A DNA stretch of 64,000 nucleotides from Klebsormidium nitens. Lineage: Eukaryota > Streptophyta > Klebsormidiophyceae > Klebsormidiales > Klebsormidiaceae. The DNA is taken from positions 62,644 through 126,643 of the forward strand of contig DF236988.1 in assembly GCA_000708835.1 (NCBI GenBank), in the 5' to 3' direction. Below the pieces are notes generated by a model that ran no database searches, was not told where the DNA came from, and saw nothing but the letters and a program-made list of their open reading frames with translations. Position numbers and translations under genes: made by a program. Positions 34,109 through 46,379 of this stretch are shown here, piece after piece; positions within the stretch are counted from its first letter, which is position 1, and the number at the start of each line of letters is the position of its first letter.

Positions 34109-36678
34109 ATGGTGCTCAAGTGAGTGACGGGCGCGCCCTTGTTTTGTTAGCATACCGTGGGGCTTTGCTGGGTGCTGAATGCCTGTGGTTTCGGGAGTTT
34201 GTCTGCGAAACAACGTTTGATTCCGGAAACATGTGCGGCAGCGCCTTACAAGTTGGTTGTGTTGCAGGACGGAGGTCTGCCGCTTCAGCGGTGCGAAGAT
34301 CTACCCGGGCAGGGGGATTCGGTTCATCCGGTCCGATTCCCAGGTGAGCAGCTGCAAACGACCAGGGGTCAGAGCGCTAATTGGGTTTGACCGAGAGGGC
34401 TGGACTCTGGTAACAGTTGCGGTGTGCATAGTTGCTGAGATGATTGGTTGGAAGGGACGGATAGGGGGCTTGGAGAACAGGGGAGGTAGCAGCGAGAAGA
34501 CGGGCCGAGGGGCATGTTTACGCACACGAGTTGCATTGCGATCCTACTCTTTGGGACACACTCAAGGCTGTTGCGGCAAGTCCGCATGCTTAAGAAGGGC
34601 CCTCCTTCTCCGCTGGTCTTGCCCAATCAGTTACACAGGGGCTAGAATCCGTGCTTGCCACGGTAATGGTAATCAGCAGCAGTTGTTGAAAAGTTCCGCT
34701 CTGCGCTACCAATCAGGGATCCAAGCGAAACCTTAATGGTTACCGCTCAAGCATAGGTCGTAGTTGGCCACATGTCTTATGGGCCTGCTAGCAACTGACG
34801 TCAAGTCAGCTACCGAGCAAAGATGAAGAAATACAAAAATCTGAGCTCAGAGAACCCCCGCAGTCTGGTTTACAGTGCACCTACCCCTCTACAGCGTCGC
34901 TTCATTAGGGCGTTTGTGAGAGCAGTGGCACCAAGTTATGAGGGATTGACATAAGCCGGTTAATTTCTAGGTTTTTCTGGAAGTCTATGGGAGCAGAGGA
35001 CGGGGCCGGGCAAAGGGTGAAGAGCACGGCAGACAAGTCTGTTGAGAAAGGGGGTGATGGCTCAGTGTAGTGGAAGAAGCTCTGCCTGGAATAATGAAAC
35101 ACGAGCAGAAGCACGCATCAACTTGGCAGAAGTGCAGAAGGGCAGGGCCAGCTACACGCCAGCGTTCACAGTCAGAGAATGCACCAAAACACAATTCCCA
35201 ATCCGAGCGAGCTTGTGCCCCAGCGTGGACTGCAATCAGAGGCCCTTATGCGGGCGGTTGGACTTACGTGGATTGTCTTGGGAATGTAACAGCCTGTTCC
35301 GTGCACCCTTGCAGGTCTTTCTGTTCAGGGACTCCAAGTGCAAGAGGCTGTTTCACAACCGCTTGAAGCCCTCCAAGCTGTACTGGACGGCCCTCTACAG
35401 GAAGCAGCACAAGAAGGTGCGTCGCAGCAGACTTTTGACGAATAGTTGCTTCTTCGGTCCTTTCTGGGTCTGCTTCTTTTCAAGTTCGGGGGCGGATACA
35501 TTTTATCTACACTGATTGCTATTCAATGTCATCGCGCTAGGCAGCAGGTGCCCAATTTTCTGTAACCAAGACCCCTAGAGACAGAAATCATGACACTTCT
35601 GCGCTGGTGCACATGCTGGCTTGGCAAGTCTGCAGTCAGGATGAGTGCGGCACCATGCTTGGCAACAAGCTGTGCGTCCTGGTCTGACACGCATTAGGCG
35701 TCATCCCAACAGAGAATGGGAGTGGTTTGGAGGAATCACGTGACTAGGATTAACGTGCCAACTTTCTCTGGGGATTGACCCCTGCTTTGCCCCTTTGTCT
35801 TCCAGGATATTCATGACCAGGCCCAGCGTAAGAAGAAGCGCTCCAACGCCAAGCCCTTCAGCAGGTCCATCGTCGGAGCCTCCCTTGAGGTGATCCAGAA
35901 GAGGCGGGCGGAGAAGCCCGAGACTCGCGCTGCAAACAGAGATACCGCTCTCCGGTGAGTATTGCTCTTTTGCTGGCTGGATGTGCTGGCCAGTTTTGCC
36001 CGACTGGTCAAACTTTGCATTTGTGTTGGCTGGTCTTAAAAGGGTGATTGCATGCTTTACATGGGTAATGTCTAGCAACGCAGCTCATGTAGCACTGGGC
36101 AGATGATTTCTGAACAGGATATGCGGCATGCCGGGTCGCTTGACATTGTGCGCTGCATATTCTGTCGCGATGACCCTTACGCTTGTCAATCTGTTGGCTG
36201 ACTAAGTGAACAGGGGCTGCAATATGCTGGAACACAGTGTCCTTGACGGTCACATTGATTGTATCATACTATCTAAACTCGGCTGAATCATGGCCCTTCA
36301 GTCATTGCGGTCCCGGGACTCACTCTGTGATCCTCATGCGTCTCTTACCTGGTTTCGGCTTTACTGAGACCTATGAGTGCGTTTTTTGTTGGGGGGGCAA
36401 CGTTCACGAGCAACTTTGTATCAGGATCAGTATCAGAAAGTGGAAGAGTCATGTAAGGTTATGTTTGTTTCGTGTTTCCGTCCATGATACAGACTCGTCA
36501 GTATCTGAGCTCTTTGTATGCATGCAGGGAGATCAAGGAGCGCATCAAGAAGCAGAAGGACGAGAAGAAGGCCAAGAAGGTGGAGGTTCAGAAGTCGCAA
36601 CAAAAGGGGGCCACGAAGGCACCCAAGGCAGCGGGCGGCAAGGGACCCAAGCTTGGCGGAGGGGGTGGCAAGAGATAA
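34109..36678 (+). CDS. RPL24: 60S ribosomal protein eL24
   Basis: Structural protein of the large cytosolic ribosomal subunit. Exons: 34109-34119, 34268-34343, 35315-35416, 35806-35954, 36528-36678; phases agree and give 162 aa, the normal length for the plant protein. The first exon codes only MVL plus two bases. The L24e domain follows: [20 protein letters not shown], then [20 protein letters not shown], then [18 protein letters not shown]. The linker ([34 protein letters not shown]) and the Lys-rich extension ([17 protein letters not shown]) ending in Gly-rich GGGGGKR are typical of eukaryotic eL24. All domain residues appear intact. Confidence 0.97.
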
Positions 36679-38088
36679 GCACCGGAAATATGGAAACCAA
36701 GTAAATGGCCTTGGCGGATCCGGGCGAACACTTCGTAGGTCTGTGGAGTGGCTCTTTTGGTTGCCACTTCCTAAGACCCATCCCCACACTGTGAAAGCTT
36801 GCGGTGCTTTGTCCACACATGTCTGCAGGACTCAGTTGGAGGTTGCGTTGCATCATGTGATATGCCATCGGAGTTGCAAAATGCATGTGGGGATCTGGTC
36901 ATGACAATGCTGTCCAAGTATCAGCTTAAGTCCAATGTTGAATGGCAATGAACACGATGTATTTGTATCAATGCGGGTTTGTGACGTAGCAGGCCTTGAA
37001 ACTACACTTGATTTCAATCTGCAATTGGCGGCAGGCGCAAGCAGACAAGTTGCGATCAGTAGACTGCTGTCAGAAAGCTTGTTACATGAGCGCAGTGTGC
37101 TTTTGCAAGCTGGTGATTGCGGGGAAAGTTGAGTCTCACAACATGCCTTCAAGTAAGCAATGTTTTGAATGGTACCAGGCAGGATTGGTGGGACATTTGT
37201 TGTGCGGATGGATTTGGGAGATTGAACGAGGAAAGCATGCGAGACTTCCGCAAGCTTCGCGATAATAGGTGCATTCATTCTTATGAGAATTTAATCGAAC
37301 GCCAAATCGCAGAGGCCATGTGGAAACCATTCCTTCCTTATGAGCGCGGTCAGAGCTGATAGCTCTGTAGTACGCGCGGCAGCCGCTTTTCAGAGTTTGC
37401 CTCCCCACATTCAATGTGTCTGAAGAAACAACATACCGCACAAGCACATTGGCCAACCCTCAGGAATTCAGCGCTAGGCGTGCAATAACAATATAAAAAT
37501 ACTGTAGCATATATTAATCATAAAAGAACAAGCGTTGGCCAAGCCAACTCAAAGATAACATACCTAGGTAACCTAGGATTATTGATAATTCGTGCCGTAC
37601 CAGGATGGTGCCTGCATGATGTTCTCTTTTAAACGCCTAGCTTCGGTACGTCAGATGAGGCCGTCCATTGCGTGTGAAACAAGATCGGACGGACACAACC
37701 GCGCGAAACACCCAGGCGAATGACGGTGAATCGTCAATCTGACGGTCCAAAACAGGGCGCGCCAAAACCCTATGAAACTTGAAAAGGTACATCAACCTCA
37801 GCTGCTCTGTTCAATAGAGATCGGACCGGGAAGAAAGAAGCTTTTCAGGCGCGCTCAAGAGTTTCTGCTTGCAAGCAGCAAGAGTCTACTACTACCTCGG
37901 CTAGAGTTCCCATAACGATATCTGCTCCCTGTGAACGTTCGTCCCTGTGCAAAAGGCTTTTCAAGAGTCGCATGATTAGGAGCAAAGGCACTGCTTGTTA
38001 GCAAGCGGCACACAATGCACAGCGTTCAAAGGTTATTGTCTCAACAATCTAAAACTGACGCTGTTCGCATCATCCGATTTTGATATCA
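36679..38088. other. Intergenic stretch between eL24 and CAP-H
   Basis: It holds the eL24 3' flank, an AT-rich patch at about 37480-37590, and the upstream region of the condensin gene. Short open frames on both strands show no family signature. Confidence 0.5.
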
Positions 38089-41000
38089 ATGGCGTCAAGC
38101 TTACAAAAGGAGAACATACCTCCCCCCGGGCGCCCCAGAAGTGCATCTCACAGACCAGGAGCCAGAAAATCTACAGACCAAAGGACAACTGTGACAATGC
38201 AAGGCTTGAGAGTGAGGGGCGATGCAGATGGGGCTGCCCAGCCAAGTCCATCGAGTAGCCTAGGCACAGGATCCAGGGTGTTGCAGGAAAGCGATGAGAC
38301 ACTTGAGGCTGCTGAAGTTAGAGTTGCTCAGGATGATGCACACTCAGGGGCGGGGCTGGCCCCATCTAGAAAAAGTAATCCACCATCTCAAGACGGAGTA
38401 CCGGTTCTCCAGAGCAGGAGTGTGGAAAGGCAGGCGAGGGAGGAGCTGGCTCCGGAGCTGCTGAACCAGATGCTTGCCAACTGTCTGAAGCTCGCTTCTG
38501 AGAACGTAAGGAACTGCAAAATGAAGTCTCCTGTTTGATAAATGCTGCCTCCACCGCGTACAGCAATCGAGTTGGATGGTCCGAACAAGTAGTCATTATG
38601 CGTGTGACGTACTTGATGGATTTACCTGATGCATGTCTCTTTCGCTTTGCATGGTGACGAAATGAAGGTAAAAGTGCAGAGCATCATTTGCATTAGGGTT
38701 CCATCTATAGGTTGTGCTGGCCTCCTGAATGTAGCCCACTTACAGAGCTGTGTGGCCTAGACTGGGTCCTTTTTGGAATCTCTCCAAAGACTTGTAACCT
38801 GGGTCTGTTGCAGAAAATCACGCAAAAGAACACCTGGGAGCTGAAGCTCATTGACCATGCAAGCGACCTCGTCCTGGCCGACCATGACGATGGGAGTCAG
38901 ACAAACTTTCAGAAGGTAATACGGAATCCCCTCCGGCTGTAACTTGCAGCTGAGTTTCATGACAAAGTCTGATGCTTGCACTGCTTTGGTATCTTCTGAG
39001 CGTGCTGCCCTGGTAAAGACAAAGAATGAGGGCTTACACAGAAGCTGGACCTCCCTTGTCACAACTCCAATGCAGAGAGCGGCAAGTATATTCGCCATCT
39101 GTGGAATTTGATGCGGAACTTTCACTGAAAAGACTGTGGGAACTCCTGTAGGCGAGCTGCGTCCTGGAAACCGGTATGAAAATTTATGCCACGCGAGTTG
39201 ATGCGACACACTCTGAAACGTACAAAGTCCTGGGAGGGCTCAATAGGACCACTGCAGAGCAAGCAGACACAGGTAAGTGCTGTAGGTAAAACCCCATGCC
39301 AAAGCTGAAAATTGAGTGTGATCTGACAAGAATCACCGATCTTCGCTAGTGTGGTGAGGCGCTGTCCGCTGTTTTTCACCTGAAACGCCTTCCTTTGTTG
39401 ACTAATTTTTTTTACGAGCAGTCACTGGTTGGCTTTATAAGAGACAAATGTGTTTTGAGCATGTTCTTCTTTGTCTGGTACATTACAAAAAATAAGTTTT
39501 GATTGTTTCGAATTGGGGAAATAAAAGCAGCTTCCCATAGTCTCTGCTGATTAAACTGAACAAGACAATGCAGATGCCGAGGGGGGAGATGCGGATGGAG
39601 GGGAGGATGAGGAGAGGCAGGGAGAGGCAAGGAAAGAAAGGAAGGTAAGATTTGGAGCAGCCCCTACTACTTGGAACACCCCTTTAAGGTTGGCGATGAC
39701 AATCTAGGGGGGGCGGTTAAGCGGGGTTTTGAAGCTTTGCTGGCAATCTCTTCGTGTACACCGTCAATTCACACAGGAAGCCTGCTTTTGATAACAGCTA
39801 TGAGCTTTGACCAGATGTTAGAGGGACGTGTTTTCTGGGGCATTTGCCATTTGCCGGCCAGCCATCTGTCTAAGAAACTTAACAAGCCCTCACTTCTCTT
39901 TGAAAGGTTGTCTTGTCTGCTTGCATCATGCAGGGCCATTCAGCGACACTTGAGCCGACACTGGAGGCGCTTAACCTCAAAAAGTTTGACAGTGAGTTCC
40001 AGAGACACTCAAGCAGAGCCTAGCTTAGGCGTTTTGCAAGTCAACTGCATTCCTTTTCTCGTCCAATCGATCGTCCCTGCAGCTACTCAGATAGCAGCGT
40101 CGTGCTTACCAGGTTGAGTCACATTCTTACTAGGGGAAGCTATCCTTGTTTGTCCTTAGCAATGTTCGATCTAAGTTCAGTCCGCTGTATTTTGAAGATC
40201 GATCGGGACTGCTTCCTTTTCCTGATGTTCAGCTTTTTGACCGCAGCGGCCTTCGCGGTCGACCCCCTGTTCCACCAGACCTCCGCCCAATTCGACGAGG
40301 GGGGTGCCAAGGGCCTCCTCCTAAACAACCTCTCCGTTTTCCGCGGTTGCGAGATTGTCTTCGATTCAGGGGACATCCCCGATCGGGGTAGCGCCAAACC
40401 CGGCCCTAACCCCGGGTCAGATAAGTGGGCCAATCTGACCTTCCTCCAGGATAGGATCCAAGCCATGTGCCGGGGGGTGCAAAGAGCCCTGCACATCTCC
40501 CCCACGCTGCAAGAGATTGTCAAGCTGCTAAACGACCCGTACCGGGCGGCCGCCGAGGCCAAAACCGCTGACGAGTCCTCTGTGGGGGGTCCGAGCGGAG
40601 AGGCATTTTCAACCCCTGGAAAAGGAGAGGCGGCGCAGCCGCCCCTGGATTTCGGCTGGGGGGGTGGGGCCGACTTTGCTGCCAATATGGACGATGACTT
40701 TGGGTCTATGGGGGGGGGGACGATTGGGGGGGTCCTGATGACGATGATGAGGGGCAGGTGGAGCAGGGGAGGGAGGGGGGGGATTACGAACCGGGGGTCA
40801 GTTTTGCTAGTGACGTGGAGGAGGATGTCGTGCGGTGGCTGGAAGGTGGGGCGGAAGGGAGGGGTAAATCATGGGCGGGAGCGGACCACTGGCGAGCCAG
40901 GGGCAGGCCGAAAGGTGAGGGGAAACAGTGCGCAGGTAGTACCTGCGTTTTCAGTAAACTGGACTGCAATGTCGATGTGCAGGTGTCAGTCGCGACTGGC

Positions 41001-44000
41001 CTGAAAGCCTCTGCACGACGGATGAAGTGAGCATCTTTAACTGCTTCAGTCGATCTTGAAAGCGCCACCTATCTCAGACGAGTGGTTGATGGCCTGTTTG
41101 TGGAATAAGTTTCCAATCACTGACGCTCTGCTTTGCTTCTACTTGGATGCCCACCTTGCAGGTGATCTCCCCCTTGCTTATCTTTAATACAAGGGCCCAA
41201 GACACACAGATCGTCCTGCTTTTACCTCGTCCTTCCGAAAGCTCTCGTCAACCTTTCTTTGTCTCTCTTCTTCCTGGGACCGCTCATGAGGCCCCACAGG
41301 GATGGGCCACATAAGATGGATCTCAACACCACACTGAATCTGCGCCCAATCGTCTCGTCCCGCAGATGCAGACACTCGGACTAGCGCAACTTTACGTAGT
41401 CGTGCTGCCCTCACCAAACCTTTCCCTCGCAAAGGGCTCTGAATGACGTTTCAACCGACTCTTCTCCCGCAGACACAGAAGACCATGGTGCCGCCGACGC
41501 CCCCCCAAAGCCGAAACGCCCGCGCAACGCGCCGTTCCTGCTCGACTTCGAGAACCTGCCGGACCTCTCGGACCCGCAGTACGCGCCCGCGGACGACGAG
41601 CGCGAGATCTGCCTGGCGCCGTCCGCGCTCACGACCGACGCCAAAACGCTCCTCCCCGAGGACCTGCACTACCAGCCCATGTGGCTGGCGCGCCTCTTTC
41701 TGCGGCCCAACGTTGTGGTGAGGAGCAACAATCTCGGGTCCTAAGTCACAGTCGTTCGCGTTCATTTTTGGACGTGCTCTTTCTCCTTTCCAGCGTCCTC
41801 CGGCTTCGATTTTGCTCTGGGTTTTGGCGTCGCTTCTCCGCGATGTTCTTGATGTGCTCTGCTTCGTTGGTTGTAGCCTTGTAGCTCATATCTGGAGTAA
41901 CGCCCGCACCACTTTTCTGTTCTCTTCTTAGCCGTTCGGTGAAAATTCTGGTGTGTCTTTTTGGATCTTTTCAGCGATTCCCCGTGCTATCGTCATCGTG
42001 AGCTGCAGCACTCCCTTCGTCGTTCGCCGTTTGTAAGGTTGCTTCTCCTGCGGCATTCCCGGCGTGCTTTTGTTTCCTCTTCCATAACCGGGCGGCTCAC
42101 TTTGATCATGAGGGATCTGGTGGCTTAATATCTTGGTGAGCGACAGCAACTCCTTGCCTGCCAAAGCTTCCCTTGCTCGGGCTTGGGACATGATGCTTTC
42201 GTTATGATCAATCCTGCGTTGACTCCAATCTGCTTGACACTGCTGATGACGTCTCGTTTTGTTCGTGCAGTGTATACCCCGGAAAGTCCGAGTACCTGCC
42301 GGTAAGGCCACTCCTGCCCTCTTGAAAGACCGTCGTATGGGCTCTGGTCCATCAGGTTATGCGGAACGTCGAGCGGCTGACCGCGGATCAAAGCTGTCTA
42401 GAGATTCGCAGAGCGGCTTTGTGGATAGTGACGCCCTGTTTTCATTCGCAGTCTAACCACAGAACAGCGCACTGGAGTCCGCCTTCTTCTTCCGTCTTCC
42501 ACAAGCATCTCTAAGACATCTCGGTATGGAGTGCCGATTTGATTGCGACCAGCACAGCAACTTTCGTGACGAATCCAGAATCCCAACAGCGACGTCGTGG
42601 AGGGAATCCCGGGAACGGACGTCTTCCCTGCCAGTGTTCACTAACATTGGCACCTAGGGGACGGGTAGGGTTGGTTCAGTAGTTAGGATAGGGTGGGGTG
42701 CGGGGCGCGTTTTGAGGTTGGGTTTTCTAGTTCGTGTGCCCTCTTTGTGCACACTCTGTTTAGTAAATACTTCCGTTACCATTACGTGCAGGGACACGTG
42801 GAGGCTCCGAGGCCGGCCCTGCGTTTGCCACGCAGATGGACTTTGGGGACGCAGGCGACTTTTGGGGCGACGACGACGACGATAATGGGGCGGGTGGGTC
42901 GCCATTCGTGGGCGGCGCAGACTGGAACGCGCCGGACGGTCCGGAAGACGAAGCGGACGGCCTAGTGGAGCAGCCGCGGCAAGTGGAGAAAGTGGACGTC
43001 AACTATGCGAGGTGAGACTGTGCTTCGATGAAAGCTTCGTCAGAGCTTGCCTAGGTGACTTGCCCGGAGGAACGGTTTGGGCTCGGGACAATCGTCCTTC
43101 AATTGTGGAACATGTACTGCTTGATGCACAGTGACGGAATCCCTAGACCTTGTGATGTCGACCTTGTTGAATGGAAACGAGCAAGAAGCGCCTTCAGCTT
43201 TTGAGATCGTATGACAACGTCTTCGATGAACAGGCTGGCACTTCGACGGAGCTCAGAGAGACACGAAATTTTTGTACGCTTCGACCACGTTCAGGACCTG
43301 ACAGGCCTCCGTTTCGTTGTTGCAGGACGTCCAAACAGGTCGATGTCAAGATCCTGAAAGAGACGCTCTGGACCGGCCTGCAGTGCGCGCCGGGGCAGGA
43401 GGAAGAGGTGAGCGCTCAAAGGGAGCTTCTTCCAGCAGAATGGAATCCAAGAGACTGAGTAACCTTGGGACCGGGAGGTGGAGCTGTTGAAATCGACGAC
43501 GTGGCGAGGCTCAGTACGAAACTCTTGGTTACGGCGTGACATGACCACAGGCTTGTCGACTCTTAGATATCAAACCTCGCCATGTCCTCTTTCGAAAGTG
43601 TCTCCGTTTTCCGTGCTAAGATTGTCCAATCTTTTCGGCTCCGCTCTTTCAATCTTCAAGGCGCCGGATTTTGCGGTCGGCAATGAAGACTCCTTCAGTT
43701 GGACCCTTAGTTTCCCAACTCCTTGATTCCAAGCTGGCCACCTCCTGCATTTATCTACTTGTCTGCTTGTACGAACCTGATGTTCCGCGAACCGTAACGA
43801 GACTTTTGCGATATGGAATCTCTGCCAGAAAACGCGTCCAAGCAAGCTTGCTTCCATCCAAGTCACACTGTTCCCGCACTTTGTACGCGGAGTTGTTCAG
43901 GTCGTTCTCAGCCCCCCCTTACTAACTGACCCATCTACGTTACCCGGTCCCCGCTGCTCAAACCCTCTTCTCTTCTCCGTCGCAGGACGCCTCCGAGGGC

Positions 44001-44195
44001 AGCCGCAAGGACGGGGTCTCGTTCCGCGGCCTGCTGGAGCACATTCCGGCGGACTGCGCCGCAGCGGAGCTGCCCGACATCTCGGTGCACCTGTGCTTCA
44101 TCTGCGTGCTCCACCTGGCGAACGAGCACGGCCTCGCCATAGCTGGAACGGAAACCATGGACGAACTCGTCATAGACAAAGTCCCCTTCGCTTAG
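38089..44195 (+). CDS. CAPH: Condensin complex subunit 2 / CAP-H (Barren), with one apparent frame break
   Basis: Kleisin subunit of condensin I, which bridges the SMC2-SMC4 heads and compacts chromosomes in mitosis. Exons: 38089-38505, 38814-38915, 39152-39272, 39574-39644, 39934-39991, 40247-40914, 41473-41717, 42271-42301, 42792-43011, 43326-43407, 43986-44195; about 741 aa. Landmarks are LNQMLANCLKLASEN, KITQKNTWELKLIDHASDLV, IYATRVDATHSETYKVLGGL, LKKFDTAFAVDPLFHQTSAQ, SWAGADHWRARGRPKG, LLDFENLPDLSDPQY, QVDVKILKETLW and the C-terminal VHLCFICVLHLANEHGLAI. Exon 8 is a 31-nt microexon (CIPRKVRVPA) supported by phase on both sides. In exon 6 the conserved frame changes at a run of nine G after the ATG at 40708-40710. 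One extra G would restore it and also fits the phase of the next exon. Confidence 0.93.
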
Positions 44196-46379
44196 CAGGC
44201 CGGTCAGGGAAAGGTCCCAGCTTGACAAAATCCATGTCGCCCAGGCAGGGCGATATGGGATGACTGTACTTCGATCCTTGCATTTTGTTTGGGGGTGTTC
44301 CTGAGGGCGAGCTTGCGACAGCTGTTTTCCTTGTTGCTAGGTCGGCGTTGTGGGGGGAAGGGACCATCGGACACGTGCCTCTGCTGGAGACAGTGGATCT
44401 TCAAAAACCCTCGCTTGAGGATTGTTCTGAGAACAACAAGAGGTGTTCGCTTTCGAACAGCTCCCTATGCGTAGCATAGGCGCGTGTCTGCGGATAAAAC
44501 GTTCTTATCACATCGCTTAGGCAGTGTCACTCCGGACCTTTGCAGTGTGTTGACAGATCGTAGCCTACCGTGATCAATGATGCACTTACTGCCCTATTTG
44601 CTTGAGAATATTAAAGGCGGAGACGGTGCCGACTTACCTTGCGGCCCTTCAGATACTGATGTACTATTTTGACTGTTGGCTCTAAAAAAGGTCCGGTATG
44701 AACGGCGTTGCTTACTTTGTCGCCCTATTAATGAGTTCTTGACTGATGTGTACCTCGGCTTCGTTGCACCTGCTTGATGATGAGAAGCGGCAACGAACTG
44801 GCTCCTTTTCATCTACAGTGCGCCGTTGGAACATGTCGAAGGACCAATAAAGCCACCGTGAACAATATCCTTGATGCATGCAATCGAGGCCGTGAGAAGC
44901 GTATGATCCATGGCATTCCAGCGTTTGAAAGCGTTAAGCTGTCAGATGGCATTAACATGATGCATCTGGCTGCACGTACGGGGGCCGAAATCATCAGTGC
45001 CATTCGTTTGCAAATGGCAATGCGCGGCGTGGCGGCCATGGTGAAACTTTTGCGCGTCCGGGCGAACGAGACTGCAACTTGACTATTTGCTAATGTACAT
45101 GATGATCATGTAGAAAACCATGTACGATGCAGCTAAGATTCGGAGAATTACTTTGAACGTCCTGCCATCACGTACGCGTGCGCGCGGTGTAGCATGCATC
45201 CTCATGCAGTTAAAACTATACGTACGTGTACTTGCAGTACAGGGATACGACGACTGAAATGCTCAAAGTCCTTGATGAGACTCCGATGAAGTCTTTCCTC
45301 ATGACGACTCAAAGTTCAGACGTACGTAGCGCAGGTCCTTAAAACCATTCGATATAAGCAAAGTGTGCCATAGTAGCTTGATTTAGTGCACCCCCAGGAG
45401 TCGATCTGACTGCCGGATATCATTCTTTGGTCAGAGCGTCTCGGAAAACTCCTTCCCGGCTCTGATGGACATTGCCGCCTCCTTATGCCATTCCATTCGG
45501 TCAACAGATTCGGATCTAATTTAGGTCTACGGCCCACCACCTATGCTCGTGCTAACGACTCCTGGCGGCACAGACCCGCCGGTGCCTGTCGGACCCGTTC
45601 CCATTCCTGCACCACCGCTGCTCGAACCGGCAGCGAATGATTGCCTATTGCAGACCCCGCCTGTCAAGAAGGCCACAGGATGTCATTGTTTACGACAGTT
45701 CTTCTTTGCTCCTGGTGTCTTATCCGATCCACAAGATCGTCATATGGTGCGACTACATACTCACGGAATCAAACTGTTCGGGTTTGACTTGCCATGATAG
45801 TCTCTTTGGTACAGTTTATTCATAGTAAGGAACGAAGGACGGACAGCACAGGTGTGACGCAAGTGAGGACTTTGATAGTCAGCAGACACTCGAGCTCAAA
45901 AGTGGGCGTCGACACGTCGACTTTTTTGGAAAAAACCCCTTCTATCGAGTAGGCTCCCTCGTCGTACCAGAATGTGACCAGAGCATAGCTGCACCTTTGA
46001 TCAGACGGCTTCTTTGCGGCTTTCAATCAGGCCGACTGACCCCTTGCCCTTCTTATCAGTCCGACACGAGCTTTCCGCAAATTACACAGGTCATGGCAAA
46101 CAACCAACTTTTGACGCGCAGCTGCATTGAGAAGCATCCCTTCAATCAACGCACCTCTTCAGAAGGACTCACTTCAAAAGCTGAGCGATCAGATCTAGGT
46201 TTAGATTCCGGTGAACGCCCACAAAGCGTCAGCACTTCGTCAAGAATAGATGCACCCCTTCACTAGAAGGACTCACTTTAAAAGCTGAGCGATCAGATCC
46301 AGGTTTCGAATCCGGTGATTGCCCACAACCGTCAGCACTTCGCCAAGAAGGTAGAGGGAACGAGACGACGGCAAGATGT
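44196..46379. other. Intergenic stretch, including a 104-bp tandem duplication
   Basis: No gene is recognised. An open frame of 102 codons at 44774-45082 on the plus strand has no recognisable motif. CGTACG-rich sequence occurs near 45170-45245. The duplication at 46150-46350 is listed separately. Confidence 0.45.
46161..46350. repeat. Tandem duplication, period about 104 bp
   Basis: Two copies start at 46161 and 46265. Both run AGAAGGACTCACTT(C/T)AAAAG, then GCTGAGCGATCAGATC, then a GTCAGCACTTCG block, with about 85% identity by eye. They lie just past the 3' end of the two-module secreted-protein gene. One copy contains GGTTTCGAATCC, which resembles a tRNA T-arm, but no tRNA fold is present. 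Confidence 0.85.

Noticed and set aside
44774-45082. 102-codon open frame on the plus strand
   Set aside because: No family resemblance and no supporting splice sites or promoter; it could be a small gene, but nothing here supports it.
46290-46315. GGTTTCGAATCC resembling a tRNA T-arm
   Set aside because: The flanks do not form acceptor, D or anticodon stems, and the second copy of the duplication has lost the motif.
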